From assembly GCA_965219635.1 (NCBI GenBank), contig OZ244783.1:1922001-1986000 (forward strand): a DNA stretch of 64,000 bases, written 5' to 3'. This document shows positions 32,262 through 42,578 of the stretch, piece after piece (the first letter of the stretch is position 1; every line of letters starts with the position of its first letter). The DNA comes from JAPOXR01 sp965219635. Lineage in GTDB: Bacteria; Pseudomonadota; Alphaproteobacteria; Rhodobacterales; Rhodobacteraceae. Both the position numbers and the translations under genes were made by a program. Below the pieces are notes generated by a model that ran no database searches, was not told where the DNA came from, and saw only the letters and a list, made by a program, of their open reading frames with translations.

Positions 32262-32374
32262 TGGCATCATTTGCAGTCAACGATGCCTTGTGCCCGATCG
32301 ACGTACATAAGGGAGACCACAGGACAAGACTTGCCGCCTACCCCTCCTTAAAGAGCATTCTCGCCAATTCGTGA
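32261..32374 (+). CDS. 37-codon frame coupled to the XRE regulator; possible toxin remnant
   Basis: The ATG overlaps the regulator's stop in a TGATG arrangement typical of translational coupling. The peptide starts MASFAVNDALCPIDVHKG and contains AYPSL before an early TGA. DUF4411/PIN-like toxins that follow XRE-ImmA genes start with a short beta strand plus an Asp and have a YP(x)n(P)SL region, so this could be a truncated relic, but the match is weak and the frame may be meaningless. Confidence 0.25.
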   Translation: MASFAVNDALCPIDVHKGDHRTRLAAYPSLKSILANS

Positions 32375-32622
32375 CCATGTACTGCCTGATTCATGGGCTT
32401 CTCAGCTGAATGCCTCTGGAAGACGAGAGTTTGCAGGCTACTGGCCCTACCTTGAAACAGACAATCGGCATGTCTTCGGGCCGGGTCAAATTCGGACGGC
32501 TTCTGGCAAATGGCTGCTTCTGCAAGATTGCAGCGCAGAGAAAGTGGGATGATGTCTTGCCGACTGTTGCTCGAACATCAACTTCGGCAACTGACCACTG
32601 TCAAGGATCAGCCTTGGTCCCG

Positions 32623-35600
32623 TCAAAACTCCTCGACAGTGACCACGCCGTCAAAACTCTTGATCGCATCCCGTACACGGTCGTTGAGCGGAAACTTCTC
32701 CGGAACCTCGATTTCGGCATCAACTCCCTGAAGGTTGATCATCGGACAGAAGCGGATTGATCCCCGCGAATGGTCTCTTCCGCCGTAGCTGTGGCCCTGC
32801 AGGAGGTCGCGGATTTCCGTCGGAGCTGCCTTGTTGTTAAAGTAGATCTTCAGGCCATTGCTCTGGGCACGAACCTCGCGCTTGATAGGCTGTACAACTC
32901 GTGCCCTCAGGTTCAGCCTTTCGTTTTCCGCCTTCATGTCGACTGCAACCAGGACCTTGGCCCCGGGCTCGACCAGTTCACCGGCATCGTCCAGTTCCTC
33001 GAAGAAAACGGTTAATTCCGCCTTGCCTGTCGCATCCGACATTTCCACAAAGGCGAAACGGTTGCCCCGCTGCGAATTCCGTCTCCTGACAGACGTTATA
33101 ACCCCGGCAATGATCTCGGACTTTGATCCGGCCGCGGCAAGTTCCGGCAGTTTTGCAATGTCGACAACTCCCTTCTTCCGCAATTCGGGAATGTACTCAT
33201 CCAGCGGATGCCCGGAGAGGTAGAAGCCGATAGCAGCATATTCCTCCTCAATTTGCTGCTCCTGCAGCCATTTGCCGCATTCCCTGAGAGTGGGCGGGGG
33301 CAGATCCACTACTGCCTCGCCGAATAGCGACATCTCTCCAGACTCTCTCTCGGCAACGACAGTTGACGAATAGCCAATCAGGACTTCGAGATTCTCAACG
33401 ACCCTTTGGCGATTGGGTTCCAGGCAGTCGAAGGAACCGGAACGCGCCAGAGTCTCGAGTTGCCGTTTGCCAAGTGACTTGAGATCAACCCTCTCGGCAA
33501 AGTCGCAAAGGTCCTTGAATGGCGTGCTTCCTCGCGCCTCGCATACTCGCCGCATTGCTTCCCGCCCTACATTCTTCAATGCCCCGAGTCCGTAGGCTAC
33601 CTTGCCGCCAACGATGGAGAATTCTCCGGTTGACCGGTTTATGCATGGTGGAAGCAACTCGATTTCCAGGCGCTTCAGTTCCCGGGCAAATTCCTGCAGC
33701 TTTTCCGTATCACCGATGTCGCAATTCATCACAGAGGTCATGAAATGCACCGGATGGTTCGCCTTCAGCCAGGCCGTCTGGTAGACGAGCACGGCATAGG
33801 CCGCCGCATGGGCCTTATTGAATCCGTATTCGGCGAAACGGGCCATCAACTCCCAGACTTCGTTGGCTGTCCTGCTATCGACCCCATTCCTTTCGGTGCC
33901 CGCCAGGAATTTGGGTTTTTCGGCGTCCATGTCCTCCTTGATCTTCTTGCCGATGGCCCGCCTCAACAGGTCTGCTTCAGCCAGGCTGTAGCCTGCCAAC
34001 GCCTGCGCAATCTGCATGACCTGTTCCTGATAGACGATGATGCCGTGGGTTTCGGCAACGATGTCATCAATGAGCTTGTGCTGCTTCTTTCTCTTCCGCT
34101 TCCCGTTCTTAACGGCGCAATATTCCGGAATATTGTCCATCGGACCGGGCCGGTACAACGCAATCAGCGCAACCACATCCTCGATCGAGTTCGGGATCAT
34201 CATCCGCAGCGCTTCTTTCATGCCGGCGCTTTCAAGCTGGAAGACAGCCACGGTGTTGCCCGATGCACACAATCTGAACGTTTTCTCGTCATCGAACGCC
34301 AGATTGTCGATGTCGATGTCTATTCCGTCCGTCTTCAGCAGATCGACTGCCTTCTGAATGACGGTAAGGGTCTTGAGGCCCAGAAAATCGAACTTGACCA
34401 GGCCAGCCTTCTCCACCCACTTCATGGAAAACTGGGTTGCGGGGATTTCCGAACGAGTGTCCTTGTAGAGAGGTACAAGCCTGTCGAGTGGCCGGTCGCC
34501 TATGACAACTCCCGCAGCATGCGTCGAGGCATTGCGAAGCAAGCCTTCGATCTGACCGGCGTTTCTGAACAACTTCCGGATTACTGGATCGGAGTTCCTC
34601 ATCTCTGCAAGCTTAGGCTCGTTCTCGATCGCCTCTTGCAGGGTGACATTTCTGGCCCCGTCCCGCGGAATGAGTTTGGCGATCCGGTCGACCTGCGGAT
34701 AGGGCATGCCCAGCACCCGTCCGACATCCCGAACTGCCGCCCGCGCCAGAAGGGCGCCGAAGGTTATGATCTGGGCAACACGGTCGGACCCATACTTGTC
34801 CTGAACGTGGCGGATGACTTCATCCCGGCGGTCCTGGCAAAAGTCTATGTCGAAGTCCGGCATCGAAATCCGTTCAGGATTGAGAAACCGTTCGAACAGA
34901 AGCGAGAAACGCAGCGGATCCAGATTTGTGATTGTTAGTGCGAAGGCAACCAGCGACCCGGCGCCAGATCCCCTGCCGGCTCCGACCGGAATGCCGTTAT
35001 CCTTGGCCCACTTGATGAATTCGGCGACGATCAGGAAATAGCCTGCGAAACCCATGGAGTCGATGACATCCAGTTCGTAATCCAGCTGCTTCCAGTACTC
35101 CTCGGGACTGGCGGCCAGGGTCATGGTGGCCAGGCGTTCCTCAAGGCCTGCCCGCGCCTGGCGGCGCATTTCATCCGCTTCATTTTCGGTGAATTTCGGC
35201 AGAATGGGACTCCGGCCTGAAGTTCGGAATGAACAGCGCCTCGCAATCTCCACCGTGCTCGCCAGCGCCTCCGGGAGGTCGCTGAACAACTCGGACATCT
35301 CGTCCTGAGACTTGAAGTGGTGATCGGGAGTCAGTTGCGGCCTTTGCGTTCGTTGATCGACATATGAACCGGTGGCAATGCACAGCATGGCGTCCTGCGC
35401 CTCGAAGTGCGCCGGTTCAGGAAAATGCACGTCATTCGTTGCAACCAGTGGCAATCCAAGCCGATATGCGAGATCGACAAGCACAGGTTCAGTTTGCACT
35501 TGCGTCTTGACGAGTTTGGAGCCCTGCATGGTGTGACGTTGCAACTCGACATAGAGGCGGTCGGGGAACAGTGCAGCAAGCTCGGCCAAAACCTGTTCAG

Positions 35601-36069
35601 CAGCTTCGTCCTCACCGGTGCTGGCAAGCCGTCCAACAGGGCCATCAGCGCCGCCTGTCAGGCAAATCAGCCCTTCTCCATGTGCCCGCAAGTCCGAACT
35701 GTCGATCCACGGCGCTTGCCGATCGCCGCTCAGGTAAAGCCGCGAGTTAAGGCTCAGCAAGTTGGCATATCCGGTTTCGTCCTTGGCAAGCAAAACCAGC
35801 GAGGGCAGTTCGGGAATGCCACCATTCGCCTGCGAGGGAGATCCGGCAAAGTAGCTGAACGCGCAACCGTGGATAGGTTGAATCCCTGCGGCTGCCGCCA
35901 GTTCGGAAAACTCCAGTGCGCCGAACATGTTGTTGTGATCCGTGACCGCAACGGCCGGCATTTCCCTTTCGCGGCACAGGGCGGGGAGGCCCTTTAGCCG
36001 CACTGCGCCCTGCAGCAGCGAATACTCGCTGCTTACCCTGAGATGGACGAATCTGAGTTCATTCTGCAT
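32623..36069 (-). CDS. dnaE: DNA polymerase III subunit alpha
   Basis: The replicative polymerase, 1148 residues. Order: PHP domain (FVHLRVSSEYSLLQGAV, VTDHNNMFGALEF), palm with catalytic aspartates in MPDFDIDFCQDRRDEVI, the VGAGRGSGAGSLVAF nucleotide region, fingers (FNKAHAAAYAVLVYQTAWLK), HhH region (YGLGALKNVGREAM) and an OB fold near the C-terminus (IIAGVITSVRRR). This is the DnaE1 replicase, not the ImuB-associated DnaE2, since there is no imuA/imuB neighbour and the length is full. Single-gene unit; its end lies close to the accessory patch. Confidence 0.96.
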   Translation of the reverse strand: MQNELRFVHLRVSSEYSLLQGAVRLKGLPALCREREMPAVAVTDHNNMFGALEFSELAAAAGIQPIHGCAFSYFAGSPSQANGGIPELPSLVLLAKDETGYANLLSLNSRLYLSGDRQAPWIDSSDLRAHGEGLICLTGGADGPVGRLASTGEDEAAEQVLAELAALFPDRLYVELQRHTMQGSKLVKTQVQTEPVLVDLAYRLGLPLVATNDVHFPEPAHFEAQDAMLCIATGSYVDQRTQRPQLTPDHHFKSQDEMSELFSDLPEALASTVEIARRCSFRTSGRSPILPKFTENEADEMRRQARAGLEERLATMTLAASPEEYWKQLDYELDVIDSMGFAGYFLIVAEFIKWAKDNGIPVGAGRGSGAGSLVAFALTITNLDPLRFSLLFERFLNPERISMPDFDIDFCQDRRDEVIRHVQDKYGSDRVAQIITFGALLARAAVRDVGRVLGMPYPQVDRIAKLIPRDGARNVTLQEAIENEPKLAEMRNSDPVIRKLFRNAGQIEGLLRNASTHAAGVVIGDRPLDRLVPLYKDTRSEIPATQFSMKWVEKAGLVKFDFLGLKTLTVIQKAVDLLKTDGIDIDIDNLAFDDEKTFRLCASGNTVAVFQLESAGMKEALRMMIPNSIEDVVALIALYRPGPMDNIPEYCAVKNGKRKRKKQHKLIDDIVAETHGIIVYQEQVMQIAQALAGYSLAEADLLRRAIGKKIKEDMDAEKPKFLAGTERNGVDSRTANEVWELMARFAEYGFNKAHAAAYAVLVYQTAWLKANHPVHFMTSVMNCDIGDTEKLQEFARELKRLEIELLPPCINRSTGEFSIVGGKVAYGLGALKNVGREAMRRVCEARGSTPFKDLCDFAERVDLKSLGKRQLETLARSGSFDCLEPNRQRVVENLEVLIGYSSTVVAERESGEMSLFGEAVVDLPPPTLRECGKWLQEQQIEEEYAAIGFYLSGHPLDEYIPELRKKGVVDIAKLPELAAAGSKSEIIAGVITSVRRRNSQRGNRFAFVEMSDATGKAELTVFFEELDDAGELVEPGAKVLVAVDMKAENERLNLRARVVQPIKREVRAQSNGLKIYFNNKAAPTEIRDLLQGHSYGGRDHSRGSIRFCPMINLQGVDAEIEVPEKFPLNDRVRDAIKSFDGVVTVEEF

Positions 36070-36391
36070 GGCCTGAAACTTAAACCTGCCGCCCCGATTG
36101 CGAAAGCGAAGTATGGGGCTGCATCCTCGAAATTCTTGCCATCAAGATGCAGGAAACCTGCGGCAGTTTGCCCGGCAAACTGGAGCCGGTTCCAGTTCTG
36201 CCTCGCTCAGCAGCAACCGGAAATGGCAGCGTGCATGCTGGCCTCGTCTACCGGCTGCTGGTTGTTCATTGCGGCCGGAACCGCTTTCCCAATCGCTCAA
36301 CAACGAACGGCAATTCTGTGGTATTTGAGAAAAAACAATTGCATAACGCCACATTTGCCCGGAAACTGAGCACTGGAAGGTTGCAACTGGA
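36070..36391. other. Divergent intergenic region, dnaE / xdhA
   Basis: 322 bases that must contain both promoters. No gene seen. An A-rich string (GAGAAAAAACAATTGCATAA near 36327) might be part of the xdhA promoter, but boxes cannot be fixed. Confidence 0.45.
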
Positions 36392-37798
36392 ATGCCTGCC
36401 AAGGTCGAATTCTCAATCAACGGAATCCGTGTCCGTCCCAATATCGAAGACCCGGAAACCACCCTGCTCGATCACCTCCGCATCGAACAAGGGCTGGTTG
36501 GCACCAAGGAGGGATGCAACGAGGGGGACTGTGGCGCCTGCACGGTGATCGTATCCGAGCGCCATGGCGGGATGATCGAGCACAAGGCGGTCAATTCGTG
36601 CATCCTGTTCCTGCCGCAACTCCACGGGAAGGCTGTCAGGACCGTGGAGGGTGTGGCCGAGACCAATGGCAGCCCCAACTGCGTGCAGCGTGCGATGATC
36701 AGCCATCATGCCAGCCAATGCGGGTTTTGCACTCCGGGTATCGTAATGTCTCTGGTCGCGGGGCATCTGAATCGCAATCAGCAACATGATGATGTGCTTG
36801 CGGGTAATCTTTGCCGTTGCACTGGCTATGAGCCAATCGTCAGGTCTGCACAGGAAGCGTTTGGGCAGGACTTGCCCCATTGGTCCGGCTGCGTTCAGGA
36901 CGACATTCCCGAGGCCAGCGGACCGGTCCTCAACGGCGCATTCCACATTCCCGGCACTCTCGACGAATTTGCCGCGTGGTACGCAGCCAACCCGGCCGCA
37001 ACGATCGTCGCTGGCGCTACTGACACCGGACTTTGGGTCACCAAGCAACTGCGAAGCATCAAGCCCGTCTGCTTCATTGGCCATATCGCCGAACTGCGAA
37101 CAACCGAAGTGGTTGATGGTGTCGCCCGCGTGGGCGCCTGTGTCACGCTGGCGGAGTTTGGAGAACTCATTGAATCATCAAGCCCGTCTCTGGCGGAACT
37201 CATTCGCCGTTTCGGTTCGGTCCAGGTTCGCAATTCGGCCACCATCGGCGGAAACGTGGCCAACGGCTCGCCCATCGGCGATGCCTCACCAGCCCTGATC
37301 GCGCTTGGCGCTTCGCTTTGCCTTCGGAAGGCCGGCAGCCGCAGGCGCCTGGCCATAGAGGATTTCTTCATCGAATACGGCAAACAGGACATTGCTCCCG
37401 GAGAGTTCCTCGAAGCGATCGAGTTCCCGGTCCCTGACAGCAATTTCAAGTGCTACAAGATTTCCAAGAGGTTCGATCAGGATATTTCGGCAGTTTGCGG
37501 CTGCTTCAATATAGAGATTGAAGATGGCAAGGTGCGGTCCGCCAGGCTGGCATTCGGCGGCATGGCGGCAACCCCCAAGAGGGCAAAGCATGCCGAGTCC
37601 GCGATGATCGGCAATCCCTGGAACACAGACACGGTACGAAACGCCATGGGGTCACTCGCTGATGACTTCGCACCTATCTCCGACATGCGCGCCTCTGCCG
37701 AATACCGCATGGAAGCAGCCCGCAACCTGCTGCTGCACTACCATCTGGAAGCAACTTCGCAGCTTGGAGCTGCGTCAGTTCTGGAAATCGCGCCATGA
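36392..37798 (+). CDS. xdhA: Xanthine dehydrogenase small subunit
   Basis: Iron-sulfur/FAD subunit (468 residues) of cytoplasmic xanthine dehydrogenase, which oxidises hypoxanthine and xanthine to urate. The first [2Fe-2S] cluster ligands are C42, C47, C50 and C70 (GCNEGDCGAC); the second are C110, C113, C141 and C143. The FAD domain runs from about 185 (VAGATDTGLWVTKQL, RNSATIGGNVANGSPIGD) to the end. It is one protein here, unlike the separate subunits of the 7-11 kb enzyme, and has no Tat signal. GGAAGG precedes the ATG. The large-subunit gene overlaps its stop by four bases. Confidence 0.94.
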   Translation: MPAKVEFSINGIRVRPNIEDPETTLLDHLRIEQGLVGTKEGCNEGDCGACTVIVSERHGGMIEHKAVNSCILFLPQLHGKAVRTVEGVAETNGSPNCVQRAMISHHASQCGFCTPGIVMSLVAGHLNRNQQHDDVLAGNLCRCTGYEPIVRSAQEAFGQDLPHWSGCVQDDIPEASGPVLNGAFHIPGTLDEFAAWYAANPAATIVAGATDTGLWVTKQLRSIKPVCFIGHIAELRTTEVVDGVARVGACVTLAEFGELIESSSPSLAELIRRFGSVQVRNSATIGGNVANGSPIGDASPALIALGASLCLRKAGSRRRLAIEDFFIEYGKQDIAPGEFLEAIEFPVPDSNFKCYKISKRFDQDISAVCGCFNIEIEDGKVRSARLAFGGMAATPKRAKHAESAMIGNPWNTDTVRNAMGSLADDFAPISDMRASAEYRMEAARNLLLHYHLEATSQLGAASVLEIAP

Positions 37799-40092
37799 GT
37801 GCGGTTCACAGCTCTGCCCCCCACGACGCGGCGCTACTCCATGTAACAGGCCGTGCGGCCTATCTGGATGATATTCCCTCTCCTGGCCCGGCTCTGCATC
37901 TAGCATTCGGCTGTTCGGAAATCGCCCATGGCGAACTGCTTTCGGTCGACCTGACCGACGTCCGGGGATCGGATGGCGTAAAGGCGGTAATCACCGCAGA
38001 CGACCTGCCGGCCGCAAATGATGTCTCCCCTTCAGGCGACGGCGAGCCGCTGTTGTCCGATGGAACCGTCCATTTTGTTGGACAGCCCATTTTCATTGTG
38101 GCAGCGGAGTCACATCTTGCGGCGCGGCGGGCAGCGCAGCGGGCCCGGGTTTCCTACCGGGAACTGCCACCTGTCCTTTCCATTGATGAAGCGCTCGCAG
38201 CTGGCAACCGCCTTGAGGACAAACGGCAATACGGATCAGGCGACGCCGAGGGCGCCATTGCGACTGCGCCGCGCCGGGTGGCTGGAGCGATCACGATAGG
38301 CGGTCAGGAGCACTTCTATCTGGAAGGCCAGGCGGCGATGACGGTTCCGCAGGAAGACGGTTCCATTTTGGTTCAGAGTTCGACCCAGCACCCGACCGAT
38401 GTTCAACACATGGTTGCCGGCACAATCGGCAAGCCAATGAACCATGTGCGCGTCGAAGTCCGGAGGATGGGCGGCGGATTTGGCGGCAAGGAGAGTCAGG
38501 CGAATGCAATTGCCTGCGCATGCGCCGCTGCATCTTTATTGACCAACCGCCCCTGCCGGATGCGCCTTGATCGCGATGACGATTTCATGACCACGGGCAA
38601 GCGCCACGACGTCAGGATCGAATATGAGGCGGGCTTCGATGATGATGGCCGCATTTCCGGAGTCATCTTTCGCCAATTCGTCCGCTGCGGCTGGTCCCGG
38701 GACCTCTCACTGCCTGTAGCAGACCGGGCAATGCTTCATGCTGACAATGCCTACAGCATCCCCGCAATCAGCGTTTCTTCTGAACGCCTTCGTACCAACA
38801 CACAGTCGGCGACGGCATTCCGCGGGTTTGGTGGCCCGCAAGGAATGCTGGGAATTGAGAGGGTGCTGGAACACATTGCTCACGCGACCGGCAAGGATCC
38901 GGTAGAGGTCCGGCGGCGCAACTATTACCCGCCCGCTCAGGCGGCGCATCATGATCGGACATTTTACGGCATGCCGGTCGAGGATTGCGTCATCGACGCC
39001 ATGACCTACGAGCTGCTTGAAAGTTCAGATTATTCCCACCGGCGCCAGAAATTGAACGAATGGAACGCCCGGAGCAGCATATTCAAGCGCGGGATAGGCT
39101 TTTCGCCTGTAAAGTTCGGAATCTCGTTCACGTTGACCCATCTCAATCAGGCAGGCGCACTGGTTCATGTCTATCAGGATGGCTCCATTCATCTCAATCA
39201 TGGCGGAACCGAGATGGGCCAGGGGCTGTTCGTCAAAGTTGCCCAGGTGGCCGCACAGGAGTTCGGTCAACCCATTGAATCCGTGAAGATCACGGCAACC
39301 GACACCGGCAAGGTGCCCAACACCTCTGCAACTGCGGCATCTTCTGGTTCGGACATCAATGGCATGGCAGTCAGCAATGCCTGCCAGGAGATTGTCGGCC
39401 GGCTGGTTCAACATGTCGCAGACCAGCACCAGGTCGAGACCGGCAAGGTTGCGTTCATCGACGGAAGATTCATGGTCGGCAGTGAATCCTACGGATTCAA
39501 GGATGTCGTGAATTCCGCCTACCTCAACCGGATTTCCCTGTCTGCGACCGGCTTCTACGCCACGCCCAAGGTGGCTTGGGACCGCATTGCAGGCCAAGGG
39601 AGGCCATTCTACTATTTTGCCTACGGCGCCGCGGTTACGGAAGTGGTGATTGACAGGTTGACCGGAGAAAATCGTATACTCCGGGCAGACATCCTCCACG
39701 AGACGGGCAAATCACTGAACCCGGCTATCGATATCGGACAGATTGAAGGCGGATACATTCAGGGAGCCGGATGGCTTACTACAGAAGAACTGGTTTGGAA
39801 CCAGGACGGCAGGCTGATGACGCATGCACCCTCCACATACAAGATTCCTGCCTGTTCAGACCGCCCTGCGATTTTCAACGTTTCGCTCTGGAACAAGGGC
39901 AGAAACAGCGAAGAAACAATCCACCGGTCAAAGGCGGTTGGCGAGCCTCCTCTCATGCTGGCTAATTCAGTGCTCGCAGCCCTGTCGGACGCTGTCGGCG
40001 CATGCGGGGACGGAACCGTCTTTCCGGCACTTGATGCGCCTGCAACCCCGGAGAGAATATTGGCTGCCGTGCGCCTTCAGACCGGCGAGTGA
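37795..40092 (+). CDS. xdhB: Xanthine dehydrogenase molybdenum-binding subunit
   Basis: Catalytic subunit, 765 residues. Seen: YLDDIPSPGPALHLAFG near the N-terminus, the EGQAAMTVP and QSSTQHPTD blocks, RMGGGFGGKESQ, AFRGFGGPQGM with its substrate-orienting Arg, HLNHGGTEMGQGL, and C-terminal SKAVGEPPLMLA with catalytic Glu717. All active-site residues of true xanthine dehydrogenases appear present. xdhC follows 3 bases after the stop. Confidence 0.94.
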   Translation: MSAVHSSAPHDAALLHVTGRAAYLDDIPSPGPALHLAFGCSEIAHGELLSVDLTDVRGSDGVKAVITADDLPAANDVSPSGDGEPLLSDGTVHFVGQPIFIVAAESHLAARRAAQRARVSYRELPPVLSIDEALAAGNRLEDKRQYGSGDAEGAIATAPRRVAGAITIGGQEHFYLEGQAAMTVPQEDGSILVQSSTQHPTDVQHMVAGTIGKPMNHVRVEVRRMGGGFGGKESQANAIACACAAASLLTNRPCRMRLDRDDDFMTTGKRHDVRIEYEAGFDDDGRISGVIFRQFVRCGWSRDLSLPVADRAMLHADNAYSIPAISVSSERLRTNTQSATAFRGFGGPQGMLGIERVLEHIAHATGKDPVEVRRRNYYPPAQAAHHDRTFYGMPVEDCVIDAMTYELLESSDYSHRRQKLNEWNARSSIFKRGIGFSPVKFGISFTLTHLNQAGALVHVYQDGSIHLNHGGTEMGQGLFVKVAQVAAQEFGQPIESVKITATDTGKVPNTSATAASSGSDINGMAVSNACQEIVGRLVQHVADQHQVETGKVAFIDGRFMVGSESYGFKDVVNSAYLNRISLSATGFYATPKVAWDRIAGQGRPFYYFAYGAAVTEVVIDRLTGENRILRADILHETGKSLNPAIDIGQIEGGYIQGAGWLTTEELVWNQDGRLMTHAPSTYKIPACSDRPAIFNVSLWNKGRNSEETIHRSKAVGEPPLMLANSVLAALSDAVGACGDGTVFPALDAPATPERILAAVRLQTGE

Positions 40093-40095
40093 CAA

Positions 40096-41049
40096 ATGAC
40101 CATCGACATCATCGAACTCGGACGCAGAATAAGGGAACACGAGGTCGTTGCCCGTGTGGTGATCGCCGACAGTTCCGGGTCGGTGCCTCGCAGTACCGGA
40201 ACTTCAATGATTGTCTGGCAGGACGGCCAGTCCGGCACCATTGGTGGTGGCGCACTCGAATACACTGCGGCTGGTGATGCGCGCGCTGCGTTGGAAGGCA
40301 ACAGCAGGATTCCCGTGACCAGGCGCATGCCGCTGGGACCGGGACTAGGACAATGCTGCGGCGGCTCAGTGACACTGGTAACCGAACTCTACGACAAGAC
40401 ACGGCTCGCCGAACTGCAGGAGATTGCAGCGGATGGCGAACTGTATGTCAGGCCAATCAACGCCAACGCCGGTGCCATGCCCGATGCAATACTGGATCCC
40501 ACGAGGGAAGACTGGAGCCGGGCCACCCACATAAAAGGCTGGCTGGCAGAACCCTTAACCGCGTCAAGGAGGTTGATCTGGCTTTACGGGGCCGGCCATG
40601 TCGGACGGGCAATCGTTGCGATCCTGGATCCTCTGGAGGCATTCGAGATTGTCTGGGTCGATATTTCCGACGACAGGTTTCCAGATCACATACCGGAAGC
40701 CGTCGAGCAACTCATTGCCACCAATCCGGCGGACGCGGCCAGCTTCGCCCATGCACGCGCCGAGCACCTGGTCATGACCCACTCGCACGCGCACGACCTG
40801 GCGATTTGCGACCGGATACTGAGCCAACCTTTCCGGTCCCTGGGACTCATCGGTTCAAGATCCAAATGGGCGCGCTTTCGCAAACGCCTCATCCAGAGCG
40901 GACACAGCCCATCAACAGTGGATCGCATCGAGTGCCCGATTGGGATGCCTGTACTTGGCAAGCACCCTCAAGCCATTGCAGTTGGCCTTGCCTTCAAGTT
41001 GCTTGAAGCCTCAAAAGGCCAAAACACTCAGGCACGCGAGCCTGAATGA
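40096..41049 (+). CDS. xdhC: Xanthine dehydrogenase accessory protein XdhC
   Basis: Moco-binding chaperone (317 residues) that sulfurates the cofactor and inserts it in XdhB. Seen: the N-terminal ARVVIADSSGSVPRSTGTSMIV, the conserved GPGLGQCCGG (Cys pair implicated in Moco handling in Rhodobacter XdhC), and Rossmann part LYGAGHVGRAI with MTHSHAHDL and GLIGSRSKWARF. Its stop overlaps the ATG of the ABC ATPase gene (ATGA at 41046), joining the xdh genes and the importer in one operon. It could also mature the Mo enzyme at 7-11 kb. Confidence 0.93.
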   Translation: MTIDIIELGRRIREHEVVARVVIADSSGSVPRSTGTSMIVWQDGQSGTIGGGALEYTAAGDARAALEGNSRIPVTRRMPLGPGLGQCCGGSVTLVTELYDKTRLAELQEIAADGELYVRPINANAGAMPDAILDPTREDWSRATHIKGWLAEPLTASRRLIWLYGAGHVGRAIVAILDPLEAFEIVWVDISDDRFPDHIPEAVEQLIATNPADAASFAHARAEHLVMTHSHAHDLAICDRILSQPFRSLGLIGSRSKWARFRKRLIQSGHSPSTVDRIECPIGMPVLGKHPQAIAVGLAFKLLEASKGQNTQAREPE

Positions 41050-42578
41050 CCGGGTTCTTTCAGGCCGTAGAGATCTCCAAGTCATTTCCTGGGGTCAGAG
41101 CCAATGACGGCATCTCCCTCTCGATAGACGCAGGCGAAATCCATGCCCTGCTGGGAGAAAACGGCTCGGGCAAGTCCACGCTGGTCAAGACAATTCACGG
41201 GAACATCCGGCCGGATTCGGGCACCATGCAGCTCGAAGGCGGCCCGTATGCCCCGCAAAGCCCCAACGCTGCGCGCTCCCGTGGTGTAGCCATGGTCTTC
41301 CAGCACTTCTCGCTGTTCGACGCCATGACGGTTGCCGAGAACATTGCGCTGGGCCTGGAAGACCCGCCGAAGCCGAGCGAATTGGCTGAACTGGTGGCTG
41401 CCACTGGTGATCGTTATGGCCTGCCACTCAATCCGCATGCGATCGCAGGAGAACTATCGGTTGGCGAGAGGCAGCGCATCGAAATCATCCGTTGCCTGCT
41501 TCAGAACCCGAAACTCCTGATCATGGATGAGCCAACTTCTGTTCTCACACCACAGGAAGTCGACATTCTTCTTGCGACACTGGTCCAGCTTGCCTCGGAA
41601 GGCACCACAATACTCTATATCACGCACAAGCTGGAGGAAGTCCGCAACCTTTGCCATCAAGCAACCATATTGCGGGCGGGACGGGTCGTTGCGACTTGCG
41701 ACCCGCAGACCAAGTCGGCGCGGGAACTCGCGGAGATGATGGTCGGAAGCTCCTTCATGGTGCCGGAGCGCAGTGGCGCTGCGCTCGGCTCACCCCTCCT
41801 TGAGATCAACGGCATGTCAACCAAGCCAGCTTCGATGTTCGGGGTTGGGCTCAAGAACGTATCACTCGCGGTCAGGGAAGGCGAAATCCTCGGGATTGCC
41901 GGTATTGCTGGCAATGGCCAGGAAGAACTTGTGTCGGCCCTATCGGGCGAAATCTCTGTGTCAGCCGGCGAAATACAGGTCGGAGGCACGCCAGTTACCA
42001 AGAAATCAACGTCGGTCAGGCGACGGCACGGGCTGCTTGTAGCGCCAGAGGAACGGGTTGGGCATGCCGCCGCCCCTGGAATGAGCCTGACCGAAAACGC
42101 CTACATGACGGCATCCGAGAGGAAGCGGCTGACAAGGTTCGGCATCGTCGACTGGCCGGAAACCCGCCGCTATGCCGAGTCTGTAATCAGCCAGTTTGAT
42201 GTGCGCACTGGCGGCGCCGCAAGTGCGGCTGAATCCCTGTCCGGAGGCAACTTGCAGAAGTTCGTGGTCGGGCGCGAGATACTGCAGAATCCGACAGTTC
42301 TGGTCGTCAATCAGCCTACCTGGGGTGTAGACGCCGCGGCCGCAGCCTTCATCAGGCAGTCGTTGCTCGACCTGGCCGCGTCGGGAGCTGCCGTTCTGGT
42401 GGTCAGCCAGGATCTTGACGAACTCCTCGAAATCTCGACTTCCATCGCCGTTCTCCATGATGGCGAACTCTCACACGCACAATCAATTTCTGAGGTTACC
42501 CGGAACGATTTGGGAATGCTGATGGGTGGCGCGCATGGAATGAGGCAGGCCCAGGACGGAACCCATGTTCCGGCTTGA
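41046..42578 (+). CDS. BMP-type nucleoside ABC transporter ATP-binding protein
   Basis: A 510-residue tandem ATPase. Domain 1: Walker A GENGSGKST, Q-loop VFQHFSLFDAM, signature LSVGERQR, Walker B LLIMDEPTSVLTP, switch His ITHKLEE. Domain 2 has the variant Walker A GIAGNGQEEL and signature LSGGNLQK, usual for this family. Members import purine or other nucleosides. It links to xdhC by a four-base overlap and to the first permease by a 14-base overlap, so purine uptake is co-expressed with purine oxidation. Confidence 0.92.
   Translation: MTGFFQAVEISKSFPGVRANDGISLSIDAGEIHALLGENGSGKSTLVKTIHGNIRPDSGTMQLEGGPYAPQSPNAARSRGVAMVFQHFSLFDAMTVAENIALGLEDPPKPSELAELVAATGDRYGLPLNPHAIAGELSVGERQRIEIIRCLLQNPKLLIMDEPTSVLTPQEVDILLATLVQLASEGTTILYITHKLEEVRNLCHQATILRAGRVVATCDPQTKSARELAEMMVGSSFMVPERSGAALGSPLLEINGMSTKPASMFGVGLKNVSLAVREGEILGIAGIAGNGQEELVSALSGEISVSAGEIQVGGTPVTKKSTSVRRRHGLLVAPEERVGHAAAPGMSLTENAYMTASERKRLTRFGIVDWPETRRYAESVISQFDVRTGGAASAAESLSGGNLQKFVVGREILQNPTVLVVNQPTWGVDAAAAAFIRQSLLDLAASGAAVLVVSQDLDELLEISTSIAVLHDGELSHAQSISEVTRNDLGMLMGGAHGMRQAQDGTHVPA

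Noticed and set aside
33745..34938. Plus-strand frame of 397 codons
   Set aside because: Antisense to dnaE; no motif and no ribosome site.
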